Source: Vicia villosa
Lineage: Eukaryota > Streptophyta > Magnoliopsida > Fabales > Fabaceae
Direction: 5' to 3'
Assembly: GCF_029867415.1 (NCBI RefSeq)
Contig: NW_026705181.1
Location: forward strand, 842,001-906,000
Length of the DNA stretch: 64,000 bases
The notes beneath the pieces are model-generated. The model was not told the origin of the DNA. It saw only the letters and a program-made list of their open reading frames with translations, and searched no databases. A program made the translations under genes and the position numbers. Below, one piece after another: positions 21,240-34,337 of the stretch (positions are counted from its first letter, which is position 1; every line of letters starts with the position of its first letter).

Positions 21240-22935
21240 AGAAGAAGTATAAGAAGAAAAAAAGAGTAACACTTATTAAGAATTATAATTAAGTTTATTT
21301 AATTTTTTTTATTCAACTTTATATGAAATAAGTAATCTACTTTTTTAAGTTAGATTGTCATTTCCTCATTATGTCATTATTAATGTAAAGATAGTTCTAA
21401 AACAATAGCATTAAATTTGCAGAGATTAACTTATAGTAGAATATCTGTAAAGTCAAAAATATTATTCAAACTTTTTTAAAGTCAAAAATATTATTAAATA
21501 TTTTTTTTATAAATATAGTAAAAAAATTATGTATATTAAATTGTATTTCTATTTATATGGAGGGGCCAAGGCTAAAAGAGTAATAATTTGGTATACTATT
21601 TTTTATAATAGATATTTTCTATTTTATTTTACTAAATAACTAATATAGTTTATCTATATAAATTTTTTTTCTTTTATAACAATAATATTATATTTGTAGA
21701 GATTGCTATTTCTTTATTTCAAGTTAAAAATATTATTAAAGCTTTTATTTTTATTTATAGTAAAAAAGTTGTATATGCATATTTATATTAAATTAATTTT
21801 GTTATATGGAAAGTCCAAGGCCAAAAAAAAAATTTATTCGATTACTTTTTTATAAAAGATATTTTCTTTTTATATTTATTATATAACTAATATATTTGAT
21901 CTATATAATAATTTACTTTTTATAAAAACATTGGAAGTCGTTTTATTTTTTTGTTTTAATCAGTATGATTTTTTTTAATTTGATATTCAAAATTATTTTT
22001 TTGTTTTAGTCTTTATTTTTTATTTTTTTAAAATTAATTTATATTAGAATTGATAAGTTGTAATTAATGGATAAGATATTTGATTTTAATCTTTTTAATA
22101 TTAGTGAAAAAATTATTAAAATCAAATGTTTAAAATATTTTAAGATAAATTTTATTATAAATTAATTTTACTGATATTAAAATAAAATATCGACAATAAA
22201 AATAAAATAAAAAATATTTGTGAGAATTAAACCAGAAGCAAAAATACAATTTTTTAGGAATTAAAAATTAAGTTAGCAAAACCATTACATATTTGAAAAA
22301 AAAAATTACATATACCTTTACATTGTTACATTCAATCCTACAAAATATTAAAAAAAAAAAAACAGATTTAACACGTTTTATTATTTAAATATTTAACTTT
22401 TTTATTTTATTTTTCATTTTGACTTTTAAACATTTTTTTAGTAACCTTGAAATCAAACCCCGTGACATTTTAGATACTTAAAAGAAGAAAGTGGTGATAA
22501 AAAAAATTAAAAATCAAATATAAAAAATGTTGACCGATAAATGGTGTCTTTTTTATAGCCGGTAGCTTTTAGCGGATAGCTGATAACTGTTAGTTTATAG
22601 TTGGTGACTGATAGTTGGTAAGCTAACATTAGTATTTAGTAAATTAACTGTTTTATTAGCGGATAGATATAAAATGACATAAAAAATTATTTTAAATAAT
22701 TAGGGTAATAATATCTTGTTAAAATAATAAGAATATAAATGGAAAAAAAAGTCACAAGTTAAAAGCTACAAACTTAAAAGCTACTTTTAATAGCTTCTGA
22801 AAAAAAAAACTAAAAGCTAATAAAAAAACTACAAATTAAAAGGTAAAATAGCATTATCAAACACAACTTCTTCATTAATGTGAGCTGAAGAACTAAAAGT
22901 TAATAACTCTTCTTTTAAGTATATATTTTAAGAGA
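21240..22935. other. AT-rich intergenic DNA
   Basis: Long AT-rich interval upstream of the minus-strand gene. Two similar stretches (around 21450-21660 and 21720-21910, both with aaaaatattattaaa...ggccaaggc) look like a diverged local duplication. The part 22540-22860 has agctttta/taaaagct words typical of decayed MITEs. No gene is seen. Confidence 0.45.
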
Positions 22936-22937
22936 AA

Positions 22938-23100
22938 TGTTAACCAGTGCCCTCAGGGCAATGGTTAAGATTTTAAAAATAGTAAATTTATCTCGGTAAT
23001 GTGCGTATTTAATGTCTCGAAAATTGAAATATTAAATTTTGTATAAAATATTTTCTTTTTTTGAAATACTTAACCATTGCCCTGAGGACACTGGTTAGCA
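22938..23100. repeat. Short MITE with about 30-bp TIRs
   Basis: The left end gttaaccagtgccctcaggg continues to caatggttaag. The right end is the inverse (cttaaccattgccctgagg then acactggttagc), with one or two mismatches. The core is AT-rich and the total is about 163 bp. The TSD was not resolved. Confidence 0.75.
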
Positions 23101-23382
23101 AGACCCATATTTTAAATAAGAGATAATAAGTGGTAATAAAAAAATTAAAAATCAAGTATAAAAAAAGTTAGTAATTGTATAAGTTGTATAAGAAGTATAA
23201 GAAGAGATGATAATATATATTTTTTTAAATAAGAGATAATATATTAAAAAAAAGATTGATACATAACAAGATGGAGAGATTAGGTTAAAACCCACTTAAA
23301 AGTATCTAAATCTATAAAAAGGCAAATCTAACTTACTTTTTACATAATCACTCCTAATGTAATAGGTAAAGAGTTAAAAAGA

Positions 23383-24475
23383 GTGAAGGTCGTAGGTGTG
23401 TGGCCTAAGGAAGCAAAAATTCACACAGCTATTTCCTTCTTTGCGTATATGAGAGATAACAAAAGACATGTTCAAAATAATTTTGATGCAATTAGACCAC
23501 CTGCTACTGAATTGCCAAAGAACCAAATAATAACTAAGCAAAGAGAAAGATTTCACTCTAGTATGGAATCAGATTCCACCCAAAGATGATTCCAACATTT
23601 GTCTTTCACAATTTCAATGCTTCGAAGAATACCACAAAATTTCGATAACAGGGAGTTTTCTCAAGGATAAGGCTATACAAAAGTCAGAATGAAGAGCCCT
23701 AAATTATGCCTAAAATCCCTCAGTAGCCTGCAGAGCTGGGATTGGAAGAGTAAGCTTCATCCACATTACATTTAACCCAGTCAGGCGGTGGGGGATTCTA
23801 CGGGGTTTCTTTGATAACCAGGGCTTTGGTTGGATGTATGTGAATATTGAAAGAGTTGAGAATCACAAAATCATACCAGTTATGCTTATAAGAATAAGTT
23901 GATTTGGTGCAGAACAATTTCACCTGACCCCAAGTAAGATTACAAACCAAAGAGAAGGAGGCACTTTGATCATTGAATCTATCGACATTACTAGCACTCC
24001 ATATTGCATTGATAAGAAAAATACATGTTGCTTGGATAAGAAAAACACACCGGGGAAAGTTGGCTTTGTTACGTAGATTTCAAATGGAAGTAGGATCAAT
24101 ATGCACATTAATGTTCAAAAGTTTACAAAGCTAGTGCCAAAGCCTAGATGCAAAAGGACACCTAAAGAATAAATGATCAGTTCATTCTTGAAACTTTTTA
24201 CAAATTGAGCACCTAGAGACCATGAGAATTCCTCTGTGTTGGAGTTCATCATCAGTAGGCAGTTTATAATTTAACAATCTCCAATCCAGTAAATAATGAT
24301 AAGGAGGAATAAAAGAGTTCCAAATTGAAGCAACCCACACGGGATCCGGTTGATTGTGATGTTTGAACAGATAAGCTTCCTTTAGAGTCAATTTGACGTT
24401 ATTTGAAGCTTTCCATTTCAAAGATTATGGTTAACAGATTGCGTCCTTATCTAAATTAGATAGTTGGACCCTTCT
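23383..24475 (-). pseudogene. LINE (L1-type) C-terminal remnant: zinc-binding and RNase H-like domains
   Basis: On the minus strand the remnant starts near 24475 with a reverse-transcriptase zinc-binding part (LTLKEAYLFKHHNQPDPVWV, then LLDWRLLNYKLPTDDELQHR, CSICKKFQE). Further down are a low-similarity linker and an RNase H-like domain of plant LINEs (WVKCNVDEA at about 23.8 kb; VISHIRKEGNSC near 23.45 kb). Several stops and frame changes are present. The 5' part, including the RT, is missing. Confidence 0.7.
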
Positions 24476-24479
24476 AGAG

Positions 24480-25720
24480 TATTTTTTCCTAGTAAAGGGA
24501 CAACTAACAATGACATTATCCTCCAAAAAGATTGATGGTCTTGGGATAAGGAAAACAATAAAGATCAATACTTCTTTGTTGGGTAAGCTGATTTGGGGTC
24601 TCTAGTGAGATTGTGATTTCCTAAGGGTCCAAGTTTTGAAGCATAAGTACATTAGTGAAGACACATTCCTTAATATGAAAAAGAAACTTGGATCAGTTAC
24701 TTGGAATGCAATTATGAAAGCTTTCTCTGCTCTTAAAGATGACTTTGAAGTTAGATTAGGGATGGGAACTCCTCTTTCTAATTTTCCAATTGGTCTAGGG
24801 TGGGGAAATTAGTGAAATAGGTTCGTTATATGGATATCCACGACTAGTGAATGGTGTTTACTGGGATGGGAATTGGAACTTCATGTCATTATATACTAAT
24901 ATTCCTTCGGGTGTTTGTGACCGCCTGAAAGCACTCTCCATTTGTTTGAATTCTCTGGTGCCTGATCGATTAACCTGCTCGGGATGGTTATAACTGGCTT
25001 AATAGAATTGAATTTTTCTAGTATACAGCAAACAAAAAGTTTTGGAATTTGGTGTGTCATATTCCTGCCTATGATAATGTAAAACTCTTCTTTTGGACGA
25101 ATTTACATAAGTCTCTTCCTATGAGATCAATATTGTGTCATTGTGGTATGCTCCAAACATATCTTTATCCTAGATGCAATCAAGGCACTGAAACGACTAT
25201 ACACTGTCTGAGAGAATGTGAATTTGCCACTCACTTTTGGAAATATATTGGAGTCTAGGACCTACTATTCTTCCAAGGGGATAATTTATATGATTCGATT
25301 AGACATGACATCAATGATGGCTCTATCTTTTTGGCTGCTTGCTGGTGGTTGTGGCGTGCTAGGAACAAATTATGTCTTGCTAATGAAATGGCACCTTCAT
25401 TTACTTTGAAATTGATCATGGTGAATAATGCTAATTTGTTAGCTAAATGTTTTCTCAAGCATATTTTGTCTCATCCAATGAGATTGATCACATGAAATGC
25501 ACACAAAGATAGTAGGCAGCCAAGATAGTAATATGATTGTGAATATTGATGGCAGTAGCCTCGGTAATCCAAGCGTCTCAGGTTTTGATGAATTGATTTA
25601 AAACTTTGATGGTGCTAAGGTTCACAATTTTGCGATTAATATTGATTATTCCAATATTCTTCACAATGAACTGATGGCGTTATATCATAGTTTGTGAAAT
25701 TTTGTTCCTCAGGAGACAAA
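24480..25720 (+). pseudogene. LINE (L1-type) C-terminal remnant on the opposite strand
   Basis: This copy runs head-to-head with the minus-strand one. A degenerate RT C-terminal part (24.5-24.9 kb) is followed by the zinc-binding domain (NVKLFFWTNLHKSLPMRSIL, then TTIHCLRECEFATHFWKYIG, 25070-25250). An RNase H-like part follows (NIDGSSLGNPSVSGF, then NIDYSNILHNELMALYHSL, 25540-25700), with stops. It breaks off where a Copia LTR begins at 25721, so the LTR inserted into it or truncated it. Confidence 0.7.
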
Positions 25721-26624
25721 TGTTGGACCAGATATCTGGGACAACTTGTCTAACTTGTTAAACCAATTTTAATAAAATAAAACAACAACCATGATTCAAA
25801 GTAAATACCGTAAAGAACACAAGAGAATTTGTAACCTAGTTCGATGCAACCTCACCTACATCTAGGGGTTTCCAACCCAAGAAAGGAAATCCACTCTTAA
25901 TAGAATTAGTAAAAAATGTCTTAGATGGACAACCTCATGTTTAATGCCCATCTTCTTAACTCTACTCCTAGTGTATTTATATTTAGGACTCCCATAACTA
26001 TGAGAACCCTCTTACTTTCTATTAAATCATTAACCTTAGTGATCAACAACAATAATCAGAATGATAACTATTGAATTACAACTTAACTAAATAAACCAAC
26101 AATTATGCCTTATAATATGAATCTGGACGCTAGCGTGGTGTACAAATAACACAAACAAAGGACTCAAATAAAACCCTAGCACAAAGATCTTCAATCCTAG
26201 CGCACAAACTCTCAAGAGACATTTGAGTCTCCTTAAATATCAATACAATTATGGGCTTTTCTCCTTTGAATATGAGATGTGATCTCGTCCAGATTTGTAG
26301 AATATTTAGTTGGATTTTCTTTTTGATTAGTTTAACAAAAGCCTCCAACAAAATATATGATTTGTTTTTAATTCAAATAATTAGATTTGATCTTTTTAAT
26401 CCGCTAAAGAAATCTAATTCGTGCATTGTTGAAAGATAGCAACAAATCTGATTGAATTACAATCAGAAAATACACTCTGAACAACAACCATCATAGTCTG
26501 CTGACAAAGACCACATGTTGCTCACATGTTGGAACATCGTATACCACGTGTGTTCCTTCTTCGCCAAAACATCTTGAATACTCCATGTTGTTTTGCATAA
26601 TACAACCAATCACATAGAATAACA
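25721..26624 (-). repeat. 3' LTR of a Sirevirus-like Copia element
   Basis: On the minus strand the 904-bp LTR starts tgttattctatgtgattgg, directly after the polypurine tract, and ends tctggtccaaca. The outer end abuts the LINE remnant. Only this LTR remains; the 5' LTR is gone. Confidence 0.65.
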
Positions 26625-26636
26625 ATCTCCCTCTTT
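26625..26636 (-). other. Polypurine tract of the Sirevirus-like element
   Basis: aaagagggagat on the minus strand directly precedes the LTR start tgtt, following the common Copia pattern ...ccaaagrgggagatTGTT. Confidence 0.65.
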
Positions 26637-28549
26637 GGTAAATTTTGGCAAAATCAACTCTTGTAAAACTTACAAGATGTGCATAGGTAAATATTCAGAA
26701 ATTATCATAAGCTAAGCATCATAAGCCCAACAACACAAATCAGAGTAACACACATCAACAACAAAAGTCAGTATCACAATTCAAAAATCAATTGGTTTCT
26801 ACACATCAGTTAGTCAGTCACACAATGATGCTCCCAATCACTCAAGTCATGCAGTCACACAATCACTCAATCATGCATGCACGCATAGTTAGTAGCCATA
26901 CTCAAAATTCAGAAGATACTACTAACACACACACACATAGAGAAATCACGTAAAGTTGAGGGCCAGGTGCTCCAGCATGTGTGCACATAACTAAATAAAG
27001 TCAAAATATTTAGTACGAATCACACCTTTCTGGTAGTACTAAGCACAACATAATAAGCATACCAGCATATATCAGTAGAACTCATACACCACAAAGTCAA
27101 TAGCCAATAGTCACACCACTCCATTACACACCATTACTCCTCCTTTTTGCCACAATTTGGCAAAGCTATTAGCATAGTCATCACAGTCGGTGAACATGTC
27201 ACTTAGGAGTAGAAAATATTAGCAACCATGAGGACAGATGGTGAATAGAATTCCTGAACATCAAACATATTTATTGGCAATAAAGCCATTATAGATTCTA
27301 GATCAAGGAAACAAACATGGATCATATCATGTCCAAAAGGAATATACTAAAATATAAACACCTAGAACCATCAATCTTAAGACTTGTTGTCCAAACCAAC
27401 CACCTGAATCAATGAAAGTAGTCCAGTCTTCATCATCATCTAAGTCAGACTCATGAGTTTGAACAAGTCTCTTCTTTAAAGACCTCGTATTTGTCACAAA
27501 CTTATCATCAGTCTCAGATGCTCCAACAGAAGGTCCAACATTTTCTAGTTTGGTTTCATTTTTCTCCAAATTAGATGGAGCCTTAGCCTTCTTCCCATAC
27601 TTTTCTTCCATCTTTTTGACCTCTTTAGCTTTAGAATTTCCATATGATTGACTCATTTTTTACAGGAATGGAAAAAATTGAGAGAAAGGACAGTGAACAA
27701 AATTCTGAGTCCAATAGAGAAAGAGAATAAAAGTATCATTGCTTGTAACGATGGACCAGCTAAAATAAGAGTTTGAAATAGGAATAATCAACCTCATTTC
27801 ATATGAACCACATATCATGAGAGAGATACTTTCTTGTTCTTCTTGCATGCCTCCCTAGCGTTGACTACTATAAACTCTCACATATGCAAATACCAAGAGA
27901 ACCCCTTAGTTTTTAAAATTGATTTTCATCCAAAGCTTTAGCGAATAAGTTAGCCAACTATTTTTCAATTGCCATATGCTCAAGATTCATAACTTTATCT
28001 TCCATAAGTTCCTTGAAGAAATGATGACGAATGTAAATGTGCTTAGTTATACTATGGTGAATAGGATTCTTTGAAATATTAATTGCACCTAAGTTATCCC
28101 AGAACAATGTCATGGTATCTTGCCTAACAATGTACTTATTCAACATTTGTTTCATCCAGGGCAATTGTGTGCAACTGCTCCCCGCAACAATGTATTCAAC
28201 TTCAACAATAGACAACGAGACACAATTTTGCTTCTTGTTGAACCAATAGAATACATTGCTGCCAAGAAAGAAACATCTACCATATATGCTTTTTCTATCA
28301 TCTGCACTTCCAGCCCAATCAACATCATAATACCCTATTAATATTGAATTAGGGTCATGTGAATATAGAATACCATAGTCACAAGTTTTCATGATATAAT
28401 TTAACATTCTCTTCACTTGAGTAAGATGATTAGTCTTGGGTTTAAATTGATATCTAGAACAAACAACTACAGAGAATGTGATGTCAATTCTAATTGTTGT
28501 GAGGTAGAGAAGACTCCTAATCATGTTTCTGTATAAACTTTGATCTAAT
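26637..28549 (-). pseudogene. Sirevirus-like Copia remnant: RNase H end and downstream region
   Basis: The frame 28524-27958 encodes the end of RT and the RNase H of a SIRE/Maximus-type Copia: MIRSLLYLTTIRIDITFSVV, IGYYDVDWAGSADDRKSIYG, EVEYIVAGSSCTQLPWMKQM, NISKNPIHHSITKHIYIRHH. Canonical CDADWAG and EAEYIA are altered in places. A further frame, 27656-27327 (MSQSYGNSKAKEVKKMEEKY, acidic ESDLDDDEDW), lies where Sireviruses carry an extra env-like ORF, but its identity is uncertain. Everything 5' of the RNase H is missing; the break at about 28550 joins a hAT fragment. Confidence 0.75.
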
Positions 28550-28551
28550 TG

Positions 28552-29244
28552 ATTCTTTCTCCTTCAAGTGTCTTTTAAAAGCATCGGCCCGTGTAAAAAC
28601 TATTGGATTTTTATTTTGGGAAGACGTTTTTCCAAGGGAAGTGCTACCTAATGGTTCATTTAGTAAACCAGCCCCAACATTCTTATCATGCTCAGATTTA
28701 TACCAACTGTATAGTTTAAAGAGACTAGTTTTTACACACTCAACGTTTTTTTAGCAAGATCATTACAAATCCCATACATGTCATTAAAAGACCACTCAAT
28801 ATAGCCAAACTTAAACCTAGGGTCAAAGATCACACCAAAGTAAATAAAATGATTCAGTTTTCCCACATCCCCCCAATACTTATCAAACTTAGTCTTCATA
28901 TTTGAAACCATTGGAGCCACAAAAGTATTCATATTCAAATACGCTTTTTGAAGCTCACACAAAATTAAAGACAAGTTATGGAAAACAGAATGCAAAGACA
29001 CTACTTGTGAAGCTGAAAAGAATTTGGTTGCTTCAAATAAAGTGTTAAGAAAAAGCACAAAAGCCCTAGCTTTTTCCCAATCATCAGAGTAAGGTGGACT
29101 AGAGAGGTGAAAAAATTCCATGTATCCAGGATCCTCATATTCTAACTTTTCAAATGCTACCTCAAACTTTTCAGCAGCATCCAACATCAAGTAGGTGGAA
29201 TTCCACCTTGTAGAAACATCAAGACAAAATTTCTTTTTACATGT
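28552..29244 (-). pseudogene. hAT transposase fragment (zinc finger BED/RICESLEEPER type)
   Basis: The minus-strand frame from 29250 encodes LDVSTRWNSTYLMLDAAEKF, then DDWEKARAFVLFLNTLFEAT, MKTKFDKYWGDVGKLNHFIY and GVIFDPRFKFGYIEWSFNDM, the central domain of plant hAT transposases. After a stop, the sequence on to 28552 still reads like the hAT linker. The N-terminal zinc finger and C-terminal dimerisation region are missing. The Ogre LTR begins at 29245 inside this ORF, so Ogre inserted into the hAT. Confidence 0.75.
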
Positions 29245-29894
29245 TGTCATACCCCAAAATTTGACCTCATATAATTACAAATGTCATTTTATTTCGATTA
29301 AATGACATGACACAATTGGTAAGGAGATAAGATTTGTAGGTATACAGTCCCGGATTTGAATCCCACTACTGACATTTTGCCTATTTGTTTCTAACTTCGG
29401 TTTTAGTTTTATTTTAAACTTATATTCAAAAATCATAAAAAAAAAATTGTTTTTTATTTAAATATTATTTTCGTATTTATCATTTATTATTTATTAAAAA
29501 ATGTTTTTTTTTCACTTTTATGCATTTTTATTAAAAAAATAACATAAAAAAATAAATAAGGTAATTTTTTATTAAATTTTTACAACAAGACAATTTTCTT
29601 GAATATTTTGATTTGATTTTAACAAAAATTAAAACAAAATAATCATGATAAAATTTTGTTAAAAGGTTTGATATGAAATTATTTTATCCCTTTTTGAGTT
29701 AACCTAAATTTTTAATATAAAACCACACATTGACTTCTCCAAAGGAGAACTAACTAATCCTAACCTAATTCTCTCCCACTCTCCGGCACAAAAACCCTCT
29801 TCCAATTTTGTTTCACGAGTGAGTGTATTTCACCGATATCCAACCAATTTTCTAAACCTTTTTCGCATACTGTGCATATATTCCACACAACTAA

Positions 29895-30451
29895 GACTAT
29901 GTACAATGGTTACATTATTCAACATCCTACTTTTTCACTTTTTATCTTCCACATCATCTTCTCTCTCTTCCACCTAATAATTCAACACCTATTCAATTTT
30001 TTTTCACTACAATGGTTTTGTTTAATAAAATTCAACACCCTACCCCACATCATATTCTTATTTTCTTTTAAAGTTTTGTTTTTATGATTATATATTAATA
30101 TCTATTATCAATTAAAAGTGAATTTTTTTTATGAGTCCAAATCAAATGAACCAAGTCTCTATTTATAGAGGAAAAAAAATAATGAATTTTGATAAAAATA
30201 AAAATAAATAAAAAATTTATTTACTATGAAATAATTAATTTTAAATGATTAAAAGAAAATAAAATCTAAATAATCACAACAACCAATAAAATTGTGTAAA
30301 GTGTTGCATGTGGCCCCACTTTTTTCTCATTCAACATGTTGAATCTTTTCAACACCAATTAATCCACATCACATTAAACACCTCATTCAACAAACCATTG
30401 TAGACATTCAACTATTGAATAATTTTTTCAACACCCCCATTGTAAATGGTC
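29895..30451. repeat. Tourist-like (PIF/Harbinger) MITE in the Ogre LTR
   Basis: The 557-bp element begins gactatgtacaatgg and ends ccattgtaaatggtc, inverted copies. It is flanked by the 3-bp duplication taa (29892-29894 and 30452-30454), the hallmark of PIF/Harbinger-type elements. Subterminal repeats with attcaacacc words occur on both sides. Confidence 0.75.
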
Positions 30452-31710
30452 TAACAAACCTGACCCTTTCATTCACAATACAATCTCGACCCTTACATTC
30501 TACAATCACCACTCAAAAATTAATTCCTTCATGAAACATTAACAAACATTCCAAATGATAAACCGAAACTTCTCAACCATGAATCACCCTGACGCAAGTA
30601 CACATTGCTCTGAACTTTCAAACTTGTAAAGCTTCAACTTAACTCAATGCCATCATCCTCATAACCTTCAATCAAAACCTGCAAAACCGAAGTTGTTTTG
30701 TTCACACATACAAAACCTTCAAGTTTTTTTTTTTACAAATCATAACATAAATATGTATCTACTGTTTGCAGGTCACCAATAATCTTATCAAAAGCTAAAG
30801 CCAAAGCTTACCCCATGGTAAAGATTATAGTACAATTTGTAACATTGTTTTATTTTTTTTAGAAACAGAAGAAGAAACGTGAGCAAAAATCCGTCACCGC
30901 AGCCTCCGTATTCCAGCCGTGAACGCCGATCCATCTCAATCAACATCAACAAACACACCATAAAACCACAAATTACCGTCATGGTCCGTAATAACTTCAT
31001 GACATCCCTCCCTTCCTTGAAGTATCACGGCCAGATCTAGAACTACAACAACAAGAAGCACATCCGGCTAGATCCAAGACCAGACAGGCAGCGCCGCCGT
31101 TCAACTCTTCACTCCGCCGATGCAAGGCCAAACAAACCATCACCGCCGCGAGATTGCCCCTTTTCTCTGGCAACACGCCTTCCACCTCCGATAGCACGCC
31201 GTCGCAGCTTCTGATATCACCGCATTACCATAACACGCGACCAACACAACCGACAATCTCTCCATCGCGCGCAGCACCACCGGACAGCTTCGATGGCTCG
31301 ATCCTCTCTTCCTTCACGCCGTCACAATGCCATCAGCTCAAAGTCATTACCGAGGAGCTAAGCCTCTGCGCCGGATTCCGCCCTTCCTGCCATCGTTGGT
31401 ACGTCTTGCGCTCTGTTTCAATTATGTGATTTTTTTGTTTGTTTAGAGTTTGTATTGAATGAGAAAGATGAAGGTTTATTTCATTTGTTTGTGTGTGATT
31501 TGGTCGTGGAAGAGAAAGAGTGATAAGAACCTGATATTCATTCACTCATGACTTCTCTCTGTTTCATATGAATGGGTTTCATTTTTTATTTCTTAATTCA
31601 TTTTGATTCCACGTGTTTCTTAGAGATTGGTGAATAAAATGGTGGAAAAGTCAGCAATGAATATTAAGATAATTAATGCCAATTTTTAGTTCTTAGAAAA
31701 AATCTTGATA

Positions 31711-31960
31711 CTCCCTCCGTTCCTTTATAAGTGTCACTTTTGGCAAAAAAAATTATTTCTATTTAATTGTCACTTTATAGATATAAAGTCAATTATATCC
31801 CTGCTTTTTTAATTGACACATTAATTGATGAGTGTTTATGAAAGAGAAATGATAAAAGTAAGGGTAAATTAGGAAAAAAGTTGGAAATAATAGTTCTTTT
31901 TTGGTTGTCTTGATAATATAAATTTTGGCAAGTGTGACACTTAAAAAGGAACGGAGGGAG
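31711..31960. repeat. Stowaway (Tc1/mariner) MITE in the Ogre LTR
   Basis: The 250-bp element has the diagnostic ends ctccctccgttcc and ggaacggagggag, flanked by TA dinucleotides (31709-31710, 31961-31962). The subterminal words aagtgtcac/gtgtgacactt are also inverted. Confidence 0.9.
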
Positions 31961-32545
31961 TACATCATAAGAATTTCCAGCGCCTCTCACTCTCTATACA
32001 ATAAGTGTTTTCTTTTTCTTTTATTAATTTCTTTGTTATTTATTAAAGAATGAAATTAGAGTTTTTTCTTTTGTTTCTATTATAATTTAAAATCACTAAT
32101 TTTTCTATCACAAAAAATATTAGAAATAAATTTTATTTTCACAATAATATAAAACACAAAAATATTTTATTATATTAGGATAATTAGATTTTATTTTGTC
32201 ATATAAAAATACCAAAAAAAATATATGTTTAATTGTAAATTCCTTTTAGAGTTTAAGATGCTTAGTTTTATAATTAATTTTGATTTTTGTTGGTATCTTT
32301 CTGACATTTTTTTATACATAATTTTTTATATCTATGACTAACATTTTCTTGCTTTTGCGATGTACCATCGTTGAGGACATTGAATATTTTTTGTGGACAC
32401 TCGCAAGTTACTTAAATTTGTACATATATTGTTTTAATTCCCCTTTGAGTTTTTTATTTTTATTTTTTTATTGTAATAATTGTAATCCCCCATCCCGAAG
32501 CCATGTAATAGCTTAGGTGTATTTTCCACTTTTACTTTCTGCACC

Positions 32546-32553
32546 TATATAAA
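32546..32553 (+). promoter_or_regulatory. Candidate TATA box of the Ogre LTR
   Basis: tatataaa follows a pyrimidine-rich stretch and precedes the transcribed-looking 3' part of the LTR by about 800 bp. Other TATA-like words exist in this AT-rich LTR, so the choice is tentative. Confidence 0.3.
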
Positions 32554-33367
32554 CTGCTTATAAACTGTTAGATGTATGCTAATAGGATTGCATGGAGAGA
32601 CTAAAACTGAAACGTTAGCTCACTAACTCAAGATAATTAAATATTTGAATCTAACACACTCATTTTACTGTTCACACACGCACCTTTAGGGTAACCCTCT
32701 CTTGTTGCCTTCGATTAAATGGTCGTGCCCCTCTAATATAGAGGTACCCAATAGCAAACGTCCCTCGATTAAAAAATCATCAAAGATCACGGTCCCACGA
32801 TGACCCTCGATGTTGCCTACGAATACGTGATCTTGTCCCTCGAATTATTGCCTACGAAAAGATGATTGTCCCTTCGAATTTGCTAAAGGTACCTCTATCT
32901 TGTTGCCTTCAAACGACCTTCGATGACCCTTCGATGTCCCGAACACGTCCAATAAAAAAGGAACTACCTACCCATAAATGGTATGGTTAGTCCTAGGAAA
33001 TTTAAAAAGCATAGAAAATACAAAGTATAGGGTAGTGCTCCTAGTTTGCTTGCTCAAAACAAAGAAATTGTTTTTCACACCTCTTTCGAAAACAAAGGCT
33101 ACGCTTTTAAGCTAAAGTCCTTCTCTCTTCAAAAATCCCTTTTCCAAACAAACAATAAGAGCCCACAGAGAACTGTGGATGAAAAGGGTGCTTACACCTT
33201 CCCTTTTCATAACTTACCCCCGAGCCCGTTTCTTCTAAAAAAGGTCTTTTTCTGTTCTTTTTACCTTTCCTAAAATTGGACAAAATAAAAGTCGGTGGCG
33301 ACTCTTGCTCACCGCAACATTGCTTGCTTAAAAAATAAAAGTCAGTTCTCCCACCGAGTTACAGAAC

Positions 33368-33385
33368 TGGCGACTCTGCTGGGGA
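33368..33385 (+). other. Primer-binding site of the Ogre/Tat-like element
   Basis: tggcgactctgctgggga, four bases after the LTR end. Ogre elements are known to prime from tRNA-Arg, and this is the PBS form I associate with them. The tRNA match could not be checked here. Confidence 0.75.
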
Positions 33386-34145
33386 AAAAATTAAAAGAGG
33401 GGTTACCTTAAAGTTTAGTTCACTTTAATGTTTGTTTTTCTTGCTTGCTTTATTCTTCAAGGTTGTTTTGGGAATTGAATGGAAGATGAATCCTACGCCC
33501 GGACTCGAGTACACCTTAAGATAGGAGCGGCATAGTCATGGAGACCTCCCTTGTGCATGCTTGGGATTGGTCAATATGAGAGTTCGCGCTTGAGTTAGGC
33601 CTCCACTGGTTATTATGTACCTCTTTTGCATGAGAGAGGTTTACGTATGTACCTTTGGATACGTTGGAGCTCAAGGACCTTTAGTCACCTTTAACCGATC
33701 TTGACTTTTAGGAATGTAGTGGGAGGGCTATTCTTGATGCATGTCAAGTTATGGTCGCGACCCGATACTATAACTCAGATAGGTTTCTTCTTAAAGTATC
33801 ATTACGTGGTATGCATGTACCATGTTCTAGGGTGCTTTAGAAGGGCTGACAATTCTGAGTAACCGGTAGAACCCTGTTACTAAATTCACTCATATCCTTA
33901 AAAGTACCTATTGGGGAAAGGTAGTCACCTAGTCATACTTCATGCAAGCCTTTAAACCTAAGGACTCTTGTGTGACTTGTCTGTTATCTAACCACTTGAT
34001 TTCCTTGCAGGTCTTGTTTGTAGGACTTAATTGTTCATACTACCTTATGCTTTTCCCTAACATGCTGACTAACCTTTTCCAAGGATCTTAAGGATTCATG
34101 GCGCAAATTTCCAGGTACTATAGAAGGACTATCAAGAGCCTAAAT

Positions 34146-34337
34146 TTCTATCCAGGGGCAAGAGTATTTATTTTCCTCTAGCCAGATGCCTTTAAACTCA
34201 AAGGTACAAATCCTATCAAGGTGCAAGAGGATTTATTTTCCTCTAGCCAGATGCCTTCAAACTCAAAGGTACCGTTTCTATCGAGGGGCAAGAGGATTTA
34301 TTTTCCTTTAGCCACATGCCTTTAAAGTCAAAAGTAC
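34146..34337. repeat. Tandem array of about 64 bp units in the Ogre internal region
   Basis: Three copies of a unit running from tctatccaggggcaag through tttattttcctctagccaga to ctcaaaggtac. Differences are scattered. Confidence 0.8.

Larger units (their letters stand above)
29245..33363 (+). repeat. 5' LTR of the Ogre/Tat-like element (4.1 kb)
   Basis: Begins tgtcatacccc, a start I recognise from Ogre-type LTRs, and ends about 33363, four bases before the primer-binding site. Length is about 4119 bp, in the range known for Ogre and enlarged here by two nested MITEs. It contains a GC-richer block (30.9-31.4 kb), a TATA candidate at 32546 and a 3' part typical of Ogre (aactgtggatgaaaagggtg, aaaagtcggtggcgactc). 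ORFs in it are not genes. Confidence 0.75.

Noticed and set aside
27327..27656. A confirmed env-like gene of the Sirevirus-like element
   Set aside because: Position fits, but the sequence shows no transmembrane or coiled-coil pattern strong enough to call it.
31154..31429. 91-aa ORF in the GC-rich block of the Ogre LTR, and its minus-strand counterpart
   Set aside because: Within a retrotransposon LTR, no recognisable domain; open frame explained by GC content.
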